A stretch of 47,102 nucleotides of DNA from positions 1 through 47,102 of the forward strand of contig JAJTGR010000092.1 of the NCBI GenBank assembly GCA_021299375.1. The letters run 5' to 3'. The notes below the pieces were generated by a model. That model was not told where the DNA came from. It did no database searches and saw only the letters and a list, made by a program, of their open reading frames with translations. The position numbers and the translations under genes are program-made. This DNA is from Gemmatimonadota bacterium. Its GTDB lineage: Bacteria; Gemmatimonadota; Gemmatimonadetes; Gemmatimonadales; Gemmatimonadaceae. Shown one piece after another: positions 8,160 through 16,716 of the stretch (the stretch's first letter is position 1; each line of letters starts with the position of its first letter).

Positions 8160-8834
8160 TTACGCGTTGACCAGCGTCGTGACGCTTGGCGACAGGACCG
8201 CCCGCACCACCGATTCCTTGAGGTAACCCATCTCCACCGCGTAGTTCGCGAGCTTGCGCTGCAGCAGGCGCCGACCGCGGAAAAGGCGTGATTTGACGGT
8301 GCCCTCGGGAACGCCGAGCACGTTGGCAATCTCGGCGTACCGGAGCCCTTGCAGGTCGCTCAGGACTACCGCCGAGCGGTACTCCTCGGGGAGCGAACGG
8401 ATGGCGCGCGTGATCTCCTCGTCGAGGAAGGAGTCGTAAAATCGGCCTTCGGGATCCGCCTCGCCGACGGCTTCGAACAGCGCCCAGCCTTCCGTGTCCT
8501 CCGGTTGCTGCACCTCACGCGCATCGATGCGGCGCTTCCGGCTCACGAACACGTGATAGAGGATGGTGAACAGCCACGCGCGGATATTGGTACCGAGGTG
8601 GTACTGCTCCCACCGCTCCAGCGCCCGCAGCAGGGTGTCCGAGACGAGATCTTCCGCGTCGTCGCGCGAACGCGCGAGTTTGAGCGCAAACGAATACAGC
8701 GCATCAAGGTGCACCAGCGCCTCCCGCTCGAACTGCGCGCGCCGGGCGGCACGATCCGTCGCGCGGTCGACGGTCGGCTCCGTCTCGCACGCGACCACCG
8801 CCTGCGGCATCACCTGCTCATTCATGCTCACCAT
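8160..8834 (-). CDS. ECF-type RNA polymerase sigma factor
   Basis: A 224-residue group IV sigma factor. Region 2 is visible as LYSFALKLARSRDDAEDLV followed by a WLFTILYHVF segment (core and -10 recognition). Region 4 is SLPEEYRSAVVLSDLQGLRY followed by the helix-turn-helix EIANVLGVPEGTVKSRLFRGR, which reads the -35 element. A 25-residue extension after region 4 and an acidic linker (PEDTEGWALFEAVGEADPEG) are extra. No anti-sigma gene is adjacent on either side, so regulation may be through a distant partner or by transcription. The ATG at 8834 is supported by GGAG seven bases upstream; a second ATG three codons in (8825) lacks this. Confidence 0.92.
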   Translation of the reverse strand: MVSMNEQVMPQAVVACETEPTVDRATDRAARRAQFEREALVHLDALYSFALKLARSRDDAEDLVSDTLLRALERWEQYHLGTNIRAWLFTILYHVFVSRKRRIDAREVQQPEDTEGWALFEAVGEADPEGRFYDSFLDEEITRAIRSLPEEYRSAVVLSDLQGLRYAEIANVLGVPEGTVKSRLFRGRRLLQRKLANYAVEMGYLKESVVRAVLSPSVTTLVNA

Positions 8835-8944
8835 GACTCGTCTCCAGGGCCGCGCCCAGCGCGACCGTCGCCGTCAACCTGCCACGTTCGGGACCGACAT
8901 GTCCGCGACTGTGCCCTCGTCATGCCCCTGCACCGGAATGGCTG

Positions 8945-9562
8945 CTACTCGTGATTCCGGCTGTGCTGCACGACCGCGCCGTCGCGGACATGCATGGCGA
9001 TGAAGCGTTTGAGATCGATGGCGATGCCTTCGAGCACCGAAAGGTCCCGCTTGACGCGCGTCATGAGCACCGCCCCTTCGAGCGCCGCGATGATGAAGCG
9101 CGAAAGACGGACCGCATCCACGTCATCCTGCAACTGCGGCCGTGCTTCCCAGAGCAGCGAGCGGATCTGGCTCGCCCACCGCTCGAAGACGGCCTCGATC
9201 CGCACCCGGAACCCCTCATGCGCATCAGCCAACTCGGCAGCAAGATTGCCAAACGGCGACCCGCGGCGGCCACCACTCTCCGACTGCAACGCGACCACCG
9301 CGTCGATGAAGAGGTTCAGACGCTCCAGCGGATCGATCATCGGCTCGCGCAGGATCGCGAGACCACGCTCGGCAAACCGCTCGAACTGCCGGTTCAGCAC
9401 CTCATAGCCCAGTTCGTCCTTGGACTTGAAGTAGTGATAGAAGTGGCTCTTGCCACTGAGCTTCGCGCCCTTGATGACGTCATCGACCGATGTGGACGTG
9501 AATCCACGCTCGGCAATGAGCGTTGCGGCGGCGTCGAGGATCTGGGTGCGGCGGTCTGACAT
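8945..9562 (-). CDS. TetR/AcrR-family transcriptional regulator
   Basis: A 205-residue one-component repressor-like regulator. The N-terminal helix-turn-helix (LIAERGFTSTSVDDV, then LSGKSHFYHYFKSKDEL) is canonical, and the ligand-binding half contains the SPFGNLAAELAD segment seen in one TetR subgroup. The ATG at 9562 is chosen; upstream in-frame codons are non-homologous. A sigma70-like promoter with an inverted repeat in its spacer lies immediately upstream, which suggests autorepression. The gene is transcribed away from the GGDEF-EAL gene, with about 410 bases between them, so that gene is a possible second target. The inducer is unknown. Confidence 0.9.
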   Translation of the reverse strand: MSDRRTQILDAAATLIAERGFTSTSVDDVIKGAKLSGKSHFYHYFKSKDELGYEVLNRQFERFAERGLAILREPMIDPLERLNLFIDAVVALQSESGGRRGSPFGNLAAELADAHEGFRVRIEAVFERWASQIRSLLWEARPQLQDDVDAVRLSRFIIAALEGAVLMTRVKRDLSVLEGIAIDLKRFIAMHVRDGAVVQHSRNHE

Positions 9563-9572
9563 CGTGCTGCCA

Positions 9573-9601
9573 ATGATAGGACCACACGGTCCAATGCGCA
9601 A
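9573..9601 (-). promoter_or_regulatory. tetR promoter with embedded operator palindrome
   Basis: On the minus strand, a -35 TTGCGC (9596-9601) and a -10 TATCAT (9573-9578, five of six matches to consensus) are separated by 17 bases. The spacer contains the perfect inverted repeat GGACC-4-GGTCC (9579-9592). A repressor bound there would block RNA polymerase, the usual arrangement for TetR autoregulation. The -10 lies only ten bases before the ATG, so the mRNA leader would be very short or absent. Confidence 0.6.
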
Positions 9602-9606
9602 GAGGA

Positions 9607-9636
9607 TTCTCGCTTATGCCATAACCTATTGTCAAA
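9607..9636 (-). promoter_or_regulatory. second upstream promoter-like element with TTATGCCATAA palindrome
   Basis: A perfect -35 TTGACA (minus strand, 9631-9636) and a weaker GAGAAT -10 (9607-9612) are 18 bases apart. An 11-base palindrome with one central base (9615-9625) sits in the spacer. Its core TATGCCATA occurs again in front of the zinc-operon start at 42808-42816. The rest of the 9637-9972 intergenic stretch holds no coding frame or repeat I can support. Confidence 0.35.
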
Positions 9637-9972
9637 CCATCGCTTGCCGACTCGCTGCCAACGCTGGCCTCGGCCAGTTCAACTCGCGGATCGTAGTTCG
9701 GTCGGACCAACTGGTCCAGCGTGATCCGCCCACGGCCCGCTATGCATCGGGAATCGGCCGCCAGGTGCCGATACTCCCCCCCACACGGGCCTGCCACCGG
9801 TACCGCCGAACTGCGGCGCGGCCCGCCCTCCACGTCCCGTCATGCCCGTTCCTGCCCACACCTGGCCGCCGGCGTCCCGCGGCGATGTGCTGCTCCAGTC
9901 CAACACCACGTCAGCTCCGCGGGTGCGCCCGCCTGCTGCGGTGCATGCCCAGCGGCCTGACTGGTCCACGTC

Positions 9973-12282
9973 GTGTGCCCGGCACACGCCCCGCGTGACG
10001 CGCTGACCGTGCATCCCTACCTTCGCCAACAGCTGCAACGATGCGTCGGTGCGAAACCGATCGCACCCGACCTCCTGCCGGTCCTCGAAGCCGTCAGTAC
10101 GGTGCTCGACACCGTCGACCGCGAGCGAGAACTCGGGGCAGCCGCGGTGGACGAGCTGTCGCGCGAACTGCAGGAACGCTACGAGCGCCTTCAGCAGAGC
10201 GAGCAGCGCTATCGCCTGCTCTTCGACGAGAGCCCCCTCGCGATGTTTGCCGTCCGTCGCAGCGATGGGGTCGTGCTGGCGTGGAACCTCGAGGCCGAGT
10301 GGCTCTTCGGGTATCAGGCAACCGAGGCACTGCATCGATCGGTCGATGCCCTCGGACTCTTCGCCCATGACGATGAGATACTCGCGCCAGGGCTGAGCGC
10401 CGGGCAACCGCTGCCGCAGATCGGCCAACCGCAGGAGTGCAGTCTCTACGCGAGGGACGGGCGCCGGATCCTCGCGGTCGTCATCCTGCAGCTCGTCATG
10501 CTCGACGGCAGTGAGGCTGCGATCGTGCACGTACGCGACGTGACCGTGGAGCGCGAGTCGTTGCGGGCCCAGGCCGAGAGCGAAGCGCGGTTCCGCGCCT
10601 TCTTCGATCATGCCGGTCTGGCCATTCACGTGCTGTCGGCCGAGGGCATCATGCTGGAGGCCAACCCGGCCTACACGGCCCTGCTCGGGTTCGATCCCCA
10701 GGAACTCGTGGGCCGCGCGTTCTCGCTGCTGTCGCCCGAGGAGGACCTGGACGCCTGCCGCGAAGTGTCTCGCGACCTGCTCTCCGGGCTGCGCGACGCG
10801 GCGACGATGGAACGCCGCTTCTTCCACAAGGACGGCCATCTCGTGTGGGGCCAACTCACCGTGTCGGTCGTCCGGCACGGTGCCGAAATGCGCCTGATCG
10901 GCATGATCCAGGACATTACGGAACGCAAGCGCATGGAGGGCCAGCTGCTGAAGCAGGCCTTCCAGGATGAGCTGAGCGGCCTCGCGAACCGCGTGCTCTT
11001 CCGCGATCGTCTGCGGCACGCCCTCGAGCGCCGCAGCCGTTCCGGCAACACGGTGGCCGTGATTCTCCTCGACCTCGATGGATTCAAGCGGGTCAACGAT
11101 TCGCTCGGCCACGCCGTCGGCGACGAATTGCTGCAGGTCATCGGCCGGCGCATCGCGAGTACGGTTCGCACCGGGGATACGGTCGCCCGCTTGGGCGGTG
11201 ACGAGTTTGCGGTGGTCATCGAATCCGTGGAGCATGACAGCGAACCGGATACGCTGGCCGACCGGTTGCTGTTCCTGCTGCGCCTGCCCATTCGCGTCGG
11301 TGGACGCGAGGTGGCGGTCGGCGTCTCCTTCGGTATCGCCGTGGCCGAGCCTGCTGACGATGAGGAGGCGGTGCTGCGGAACGCCGATACGGCCATGTAC
11401 GCCGCGAAGGCCTCAGGCAAGGGCTGTGTGCGTCGATTCGATCCCAGCATGCATCTCCATGCGATGGAGTGGCTGGAGTTGGAATTGGACTTGCGCCTTG
11501 CCGTCGACCGTCGCGAGTTCCAGCTCGAGTTCCAGCCCCAGGTGCGTATCGCCAGCGGTCACGTCAAGGGGTTCGAGGCGCTCCTGCGCTGGCAGCACCC
11601 CACCCGCGGACACGTTCTGCCCGGCAGCTTCCTGCCCGTGGCCGAGGAAACCGGGATCGTGGTTGCCATCGGTCGTTGGGTACTCGGCGAAGCGTGCCGA
11701 CAGGCCGTGCGCTGGGCCGATTCCGACGGCCATCTGCCGTCCGTAAGCGTGAACATCGCCGCCAGGCAGCTCGACAGTGACTCCCTCGTCAGCGACACGC
11801 GACACGCACTGCTGGCCTCAGGCCTCGACCCGCAACGGCTCGTGCTGGAGATCACCGAGACCGACGTGATGCGCGCGCCCGAGGACGCGCTGCGCAAGCT
11901 GCAGGCGCTCAAGGCGCTCGGCGTCCGCCTCGCCATCGATGATTTCGGCACCGGCTACTCCTCGCTCAGCCACCTGCAGTACTTCCCGGTGGACGAACTG
12001 AAGATCGACCGCTCCTTCGTCATGCGCATCGAACGGGGCGACCGCGACGCAGCGTTTGTGCGCACGATCGTGGCCCTTGCCAAGTCGCTGTCGGTCGAAG
12101 TCGTGGCGGAAGGGATCGAGGAGCGCCTGCAGCACGACTACCTCGAGGCGATCGGCTGCGACAGCGGTCAGGGGTATCTGTACAGTCGCCCCCTCAACCC
12201 CGACCACGCGGCCCGGTACATCGTCGAGGGATGCCGCCTGCCCTCATCACGGGCGGGTATCACCCCACAGGTCGTGCCGTAA
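9973..12282 (+). CDS. PAS-PAS-GGDEF-EAL cyclic-di-GMP turnover protein
   Basis: A 769-residue cytoplasmic protein with a short N-terminal coiled region and two PAS domains (about 75-190 and 195-320; the second ends with MIQDITERKRMEG). A GGDEF domain (motif GGDEF at 408-412) and an EAL domain (EALLRW at 535-540) follow. The diguanylate-cyclase half keeps the active-site motif and an RxxD inhibitory-site motif (RTGD) five residues before it. The EAL half keeps DDFGTGYSS, a metal-binding NIAAR segment, LKIDRSF and VVAEGIE. Both activities could be intact, with PAS sensing deciding the balance. No membrane segment is seen. The start is GTG at 9973, or possibly GTG at 10009. It is monocistronic. 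Confidence 0.93.
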   Translation: MCPAHAPRDALTVHPYLRQQLQRCVGAKPIAPDLLPVLEAVSTVLDTVDRERELGAAAVDELSRELQERYERLQQSEQRYRLLFDESPLAMFAVRRSDGVVLAWNLEAEWLFGYQATEALHRSVDALGLFAHDDEILAPGLSAGQPLPQIGQPQECSLYARDGRRILAVVILQLVMLDGSEAAIVHVRDVTVERESLRAQAESEARFRAFFDHAGLAIHVLSAEGIMLEANPAYTALLGFDPQELVGRAFSLLSPEEDLDACREVSRDLLSGLRDAATMERRFFHKDGHLVWGQLTVSVVRHGAEMRLIGMIQDITERKRMEGQLLKQAFQDELSGLANRVLFRDRLRHALERRSRSGNTVAVILLDLDGFKRVNDSLGHAVGDELLQVIGRRIASTVRTGDTVARLGGDEFAVVIESVEHDSEPDTLADRLLFLLRLPIRVGGREVAVGVSFGIAVAEPADDEEAVLRNADTAMYAAKASGKGCVRRFDPSMHLHAMEWLELELDLRLAVDRREFQLEFQPQVRIASGHVKGFEALLRWQHPTRGHVLPGSFLPVAEETGIVVAIGRWVLGEACRQAVRWADSDGHLPSVSVNIAARQLDSDSLVSDTRHALLASGLDPQRLVLEITETDVMRAPEDALRKLQALKALGVRLAIDDFGTGYSSLSHLQYFPVDELKIDRSFVMRIERGDRDAAFVRTIVALAKSLSVEVVAEGIEERLQHDYLEAIGCDSGQGYLYSRPLNPDHAARYIVEGCRLPSSRAGITPQVVP

Positions 12283-12315
12283 CCCGCCGGTCGGCGGCCT
12301 CGCGGCGGCGCACCG

Positions 12316-15018
12316 TCATCGACGGCGGCGCCCCTTGCCCGGCTGTCGATGACCGCCACTCTTTCCCGGGCCGGGACGCCCCCCGCCGCGTGACGATCGG
12401 CCCGATCCGCGTGCGTCATGGTCACGCCGGCCAGTGCGCTCGCGACCGGCATCCCGACCGCGCTCGGGTGTCCGATCGTGCGCGGCGCGCTCTTCGTCGG
12501 TGAACGGGAGATCCAACCGCTCCTGCAGTGCCAGGAGGTCATCCGCGCGCACAGCGCCGCGCTGCCCGCGGGGCACGACAAAGCGCAGCGGCCGGTCGAG
12601 CGGCGGCAGCTCCTCGTGCACGAGCGTCCGCGCCAGCTTCTCGGGCAGCCGCAGACGCACGACGGGCTGCAGGCGCCCCTCGTGCTCCTCCACATCGTAC
12701 TCCAGCGTGACGGTGCGATCGCGCACGTCCACGGCGCCGGGCAGCGCCCGGGCCGCAGCCAGCTGTGCCTCGCTCACGAAATCCCGCCGGTCCATGAGCA
12801 TCGGCAGGGCGCGGATGGCTTCCCACGTGATCGCGGTGCCCATCTGTGCTTCGTACCACGCCGTCAGCTCGGCCTGCCCGAGTCGTGGCGTGATGCCGCC
12901 CAGCCTCCGCCAGATTTCGCGAATCTCCTCCACCACCGGCTGGTTGCGACGCACGCCCGTGTGCCGCAACTCACCACGCGCCGCCGCCTCGGCCAGCAGA
13001 TGCCGCGCGCCCGCCGCCAACTCGGGAGGGAACTCCGGCAATGGCTCACTCTCGCGCGAGAGTTCGAAGCCGAAGTAGGTGACCCGGCGCCGCCGCAGCA
13101 CCGGCGACTGCTTGCGGTCGGGGTCGAGCGCCAACTCCGGCGGATGGCGTTCGGCGTACTGCCGCACGAGATCCATCGACAGCTGCGTGCCTTCGATGCT
13201 CGCCCGCGGAATGCCGAACCGGTCGGCGAAATAGCGCAGCGAGCCGGCCACCGCCCCCCACGAGCCGCAGACGCTCGTCTTCGACACGCGCGCCTCGTGC
13301 CCGTCGGCGGTCTCCTCCTCGATCACGAGGTCGAAGGGCATGAACCGCGCCACAAGATCGGCGAACGCGCGGTGCATGGCGGCGCCCGCGAGCGGCAGCG
13401 TGAGTGGCAGCGGAGAGCCCACCGAGCGATACACACTCGCCATGGCCAGCGCCGCGTCCTCGAGCGCCTTCACCAGCACCCCGCGCTGCTCGGCCCAGTG
13501 TGCGATGCGCTCGGCATCGAACAGGTGCCGCGGCAGACCGTACACCTCACCCACGTAGCCCGCCACGCGAAAGGCCTCGGCGTACACGTTGTACGCGGTG
13601 AGATGGTCGCTGCCGCGCACCACGAGTCCTTCGAGGTCACGCCCTTCGCGCGTCATGCGATGCAGCGACTCGATGCCGCTCATCACCGCCAGCGCCGGCA
13701 GCAGGTCGTCGTCGCCGTTGACGATGAGCTCTCCCCACGCCCGTTCCACCGGCAACGCTTCCACAGCGCGGCCATAACCGGTGAGCCGGTCGTTCTCGAT
13801 GAGTCCGCGCGCCTGCAGGTGCGCGACGGCCTGGCGATACGCCACGCGGTCGAGCGCCACCGGCAGCTCCAGGGCATCGGCACGCACACCGAGGTCGGCG
13901 CAGGTGAGGGCCACCCGCTCGGAGTCTCCGGCGAGCTGGAACTCGGGCTCGGTGGGGCGCAGCGCCTCGAAGCGGATGTCGCGGTCGCTCAGGATGAATA
14001 CGCGGCCACCTTCCACGCGCCCGTGAACCCGCCCCGCCATCTGCAGGATTTCGTTCGCGCCGAGGTGCACCCGAGTGAGCACGTTGCGCCCGCGGTCGAT
14101 GACGTTGGTGAAGCGCGTGTCGTCGATGATGACCGTGTCGAGCCCCGGCACGTTGAGCGCGCTCTGCCCGGCCGCCGTCATGGCGAGGAAGAACGGCTTC
14201 GGCACCACGCCCTCGAGGAACGGCCGGATCACGCGAATGGGTTCGCCGCCGTGATAGTGTGCCGCCGAGATGCGCGGGAAACGCGTGCGCACCCACTCGG
14301 CGGCTTCCTCCACCGACGCGCGCGTCGGCAGGAAGATCGCCACGCCGCGCTCGGAGCGGGACAGCTTCTGCAGGAACTTGTCGTCGAGGAACTGGAGCGC
14401 CTGCTTGCGCTCCACCGCGACCTTGGCCGCCTTGGTGGCGTCAAACGCCGAGACCTGCAGCACGTCGGCGCTGTTGAGGTAGCGCGCATAGAATGTCGGG
14501 TCGACCGTCGCCGACAGCCAGATGTAGCGGCACCCCACGCGCTTACCGAGCGCGAGGCATAATTCGAGCTCGGCGCTCGTCTGGTGGATCTCGTCGACGA
14601 TGAGCGTATCGGTGGACAGGATATCGCCATCCTGAAACCAGCGGCGCGCGATGCCGGTGGTGATGATCACCACGTTCCAGCTCGGGGTCTCCGGCGTGGC
14701 CTCGCGTTCACGGTTCACCACGCCGACCTTGAGCGCCGTCGTGCCAAGAATGGTCTCGGCGATGGGGCGGATGGCGAGGGTCTTACCGGTGCCCGTGCCG
14801 GCCACAATGCCGAAGCCCTGCCCGCTGGCCGCCAGCGCCCGCAGGTCGGCGCCACGCGTGCGTTCGAGGAAGGTGTCGAGGTGCAGCCCCACCGCGAGTT
14901 CGATCGTCTCGCAGGCCGCGCGCGTGGGCGCGATGACGATGATGCGCCCCGTGGCGGGGCGGGCGGCCACGAACGCGTCGCGGTCGGGGGGGAGGTAGCG
15001 GTCGGTGGGGTGTCTCAC
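12316..15018 (-). CDS. DEIH-box ATP-dependent helicase, HrpA/HrpB-like, with basic RG-rich tail
   Basis: A 900-residue superfamily 2 helicase. Motif I is GTGTGKT (about 74-80), motif II DEIH (142-145), motif III SAT (169-171), and motif VI reads QMAGRVHGR, a variant of QRxGRxGR. A winged-helix/ratchet-like region follows (VALDRVAYRQAVAHLQARGL). The second half, about 450 residues, is not one I can assign. The last 50 residues are a strongly basic Arg/Gly tail (for example RSSRGGGRPGPGKSGG) likely to contact RNA or DNA. The start is GTG at 15018, overlapping the stop of the decayed type III restriction gene as GTGA. Function is probably RNA or DNA unwinding; a defence link is only positional. 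Confidence 0.75.
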   Translation of the reverse strand: MRHPTDRYLPPDRDAFVAARPATGRIIVIAPTRAACETIELAVGLHLDTFLERTRGADLRALAASGQGFGIVAGTGTGKTLAIRPIAETILGTTALKVGVVNREREATPETPSWNVVIITTGIARRWFQDGDILSTDTLIVDEIHQTSAELELCLALGKRVGCRYIWLSATVDPTFYARYLNSADVLQVSAFDATKAAKVAVERKQALQFLDDKFLQKLSRSERGVAIFLPTRASVEEAAEWVRTRFPRISAAHYHGGEPIRVIRPFLEGVVPKPFFLAMTAAGQSALNVPGLDTVIIDDTRFTNVIDRGRNVLTRVHLGANEILQMAGRVHGRVEGGRVFILSDRDIRFEALRPTEPEFQLAGDSERVALTCADLGVRADALELPVALDRVAYRQAVAHLQARGLIENDRLTGYGRAVEALPVERAWGELIVNGDDDLLPALAVMSGIESLHRMTREGRDLEGLVVRGSDHLTAYNVYAEAFRVAGYVGEVYGLPRHLFDAERIAHWAEQRGVLVKALEDAALAMASVYRSVGSPLPLTLPLAGAAMHRAFADLVARFMPFDLVIEEETADGHEARVSKTSVCGSWGAVAGSLRYFADRFGIPRASIEGTQLSMDLVRQYAERHPPELALDPDRKQSPVLRRRRVTYFGFELSRESEPLPEFPPELAAGARHLLAEAAARGELRHTGVRRNQPVVEEIREIWRRLGGITPRLGQAELTAWYEAQMGTAITWEAIRALPMLMDRRDFVSEAQLAAARALPGAVDVRDRTVTLEYDVEEHEGRLQPVVRLRLPEKLARTLVHEELPPLDRPLRFVVPRGQRGAVRADDLLALQERLDLPFTDEERAAHDRTPERGRDAGRERTGRRDHDARGSGRSSRGGGRPGPGKSGGHRQPGKGRRRR

Positions 15019-16154
15019 CCTGCGAATCTACCGCGCATCGCTTGCGACGGCACAGCGACGGGCGCGATGGCAGCGAGTTCCCGCAGGAAATGAGGCGAAT
15101 CCGCCGGCTGGTACACGACCCGATGCGCCCACTGCCCCCATGTACCGTCGGCGTTGACCGCACGCACCCATCGCTCGGCGGCCGCCGCCTTCACGTCGGC
15201 CACCGGATCGTAGCCCTTTGTTTCCACGATCACGTACCGCTCCGCGTCGCCCACAAGACGTACCAGGAAGTCGGGGAGGTACTCATGCCGCATGCCATCA
15301 TGTTCGTACGGAATACCGAACCCGAGCCCGGCATTCTTTACCCACGCCGCGACGTAAGGGCTGCCGTCAAGATATTGCCCGGCCTGCTGCTCCCAGCGCC
15401 TGGTGTCGGCAACGAGATAGTTGAAGTGACTCTTCACGGTATCGCGCACATCGCGGCCGGTCCAGAACGAGACCAGCGCCGTGCTGCCGGCATCGCGGCG
15501 GGACTCAAAGCGTGGCACCTCCGGCGTTTCGCCGCCGGAGTCGTGGGGCATGAGATGCTGCAGGATCCGCTCGATGAGCAGGCCATAGTAGGGCGAGAGC
15601 AGCGCGGTGCGGACGTCCTTCGGGTCACCGATGATGCGCACCTTGGTGTCTAGGTAGCGCTGCACGATGCGCACGATCTGCGGAAACAGCACATGGGCTG
15701 GCACCGTGGCCTGCCACTCCTCGATGTACCGGCGCGTGAGGGCCGAGGCCGTGGTGAACACCTGCTGCTGCAGCGTGCGCTGCGAGAGATACGGCTGCAG
15801 CGCCAGCTCTCGCACCTGTTGGGGGGACAGCGCCTTGACCTTCCCCGCCACGTTGGGCATGACGCCCGCCATGTACACGTGCGGCGGGATCTCCGCCGGG
15901 TCGACGACCAGCTCCGGGATGGTCTTCCAGTTCACCGCGACCCGATTGCGCACGGCCTGCGTGTACCCGTCCACGCGCGGAAAGCGGATGTCGAATGCGC
16001 CCCGCTCGGGCAGTGCTCGCACATGGCGACGTGTACTCGCGACGGAGCGCACACCCCACCACCTGTTCGCACCGTAACTGGCTGTGGAACGACCGCAGCC
16101 GCACCACTCGGTGTCGGCCAGCACCTCGGAGTCCACCCGGATGGTGTTCTCCAC
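15015..16154 (-). CDS. surviving C-terminal fragment of type III restriction endonuclease
   Basis: The longest open part of the decayed Res gene, 379 codons from a GTG at 16154. The first 40 or so residues include a stretch read out of its ancestral frame between two compensating frameshifts. From ERGAFDIRFPRVDGY onward the family sequence is continuous. Near the end, PDFLVRLVGDAERYVIVETKGYD carries a PD-(D/E)xK-type nuclease core (PD followed by ETKG). Its stop codon overlaps the helicase start as GTGA, so ribosomes crossing this frame may feed the helicase start, which would be a reason for the frame to stay open. Whether a stable protein is made is unknown. Confidence 0.55.
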   Translation of the reverse strand: MENTIRVDSEVLADTEWCGCGRSTASYGANRWWGVRSVASTRRHVRALPERGAFDIRFPRVDGYTQAVRNRVAVNWKTIPELVVDPAEIPPHVYMAGVMPNVAGKVKALSPQQVRELALQPYLSQRTLQQQVFTTASALTRRYIEEWQATVPAHVLFPQIVRIVQRYLDTKVRIIGDPKDVRTALLSPYYGLLIERILQHLMPHDSGGETPEVPRFESRRDAGSTALVSFWTGRDVRDTVKSHFNYLVADTRRWEQQAGQYLDGSPYVAAWVKNAGLGFGIPYEHDGMRHEYLPDFLVRLVGDAERYVIVETKGYDPVADVKAAAAERWVRAVNADGTWGQWAHRVVYQPADSPHFLRELAAIAPVAVPSQAMRGRFAG

Positions 16155-16540
16155 GCCGTCACGGTTTCTCGGTACGGGTCACGGCCTGGCCGATCTTCGC
16201 CACCCGGCTGCTCTCACCGCCGACGCCCGGTGGGTACGCAGCTCGACGACATGCCAGTGGGTCACGACCACGCGCCCCTGGGCGAGCCGCGGCAGGCTGG
16301 GCGGCGGCATCACGTCGCGCAGCGGTACAGGCTGGCCTCGCCACCGTCCACATCCAGCTCGCGCAGGCGATCGCGGATGGTGATGTTGGGGCACACGATG
16401 AGCCCGAGGTCCGAGAAGCGCGCGTCGGTCCGATTCACGACCTTGTCGAGAATGGACCACGCCGCGAGCATCCCCAGTACGGTGGTCGTGCCGGCGCCGG
16501 TGGCCTTCTTGCAGGCGCAACGCACCTCCCCGCCACACAA
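15015..16540 (-). pseudogene. decayed type III restriction enzyme Res subunit
   Basis: Family resemblance runs through several frames. From the gene start: a motif I region (about 16310-16540) reading CKKATGAGTTTV, where the Walker A lysine is replaced by threonine; a second frame (about 16200-16330) with LAQGRVVVTHWHVVEL; a third (about 16159-16220) with ESSRVAKIGQAVTRTE; then VENTIRVDSEVL from 16154; a motif VI segment SQLRCEQVVGCALRR in another frame (about 16025-16100); and finally a long open stretch. The DEAD-box centre of the motor is deleted at about 16155-16165, and the N-terminal 100 or so residues are missing. It cannot make a working motor. The C-terminal nuclease part is intact as a reading frame (separate entry). 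No Mod methylase gene is in the window. Bases 16541-16716 hold nothing I can assign. Confidence 0.75.
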
Positions 16541-16716
16541 GCCCCCGGCCTACTTGGGCGCAATCGGGCGCCGTGGTCATCGAGGCGCGCGTGCCTGATT
16601 CCGCAGCACGCGTCCTTGCTCGATCGGCCATCCGCCACAACGCCGACGTACCTCGACTCGGCCTGATTCAGGGGGCAACAACAGGCAGGAACCGCAACCG
16701 CCGTTGCCCTTCGGTC

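Noticed and set aside
12418-14562. 714-codon plus-strand frame opposite the helicase
   Set aside because: No motifs, and composition of a complement frame; the helicase frame has all its motifs.
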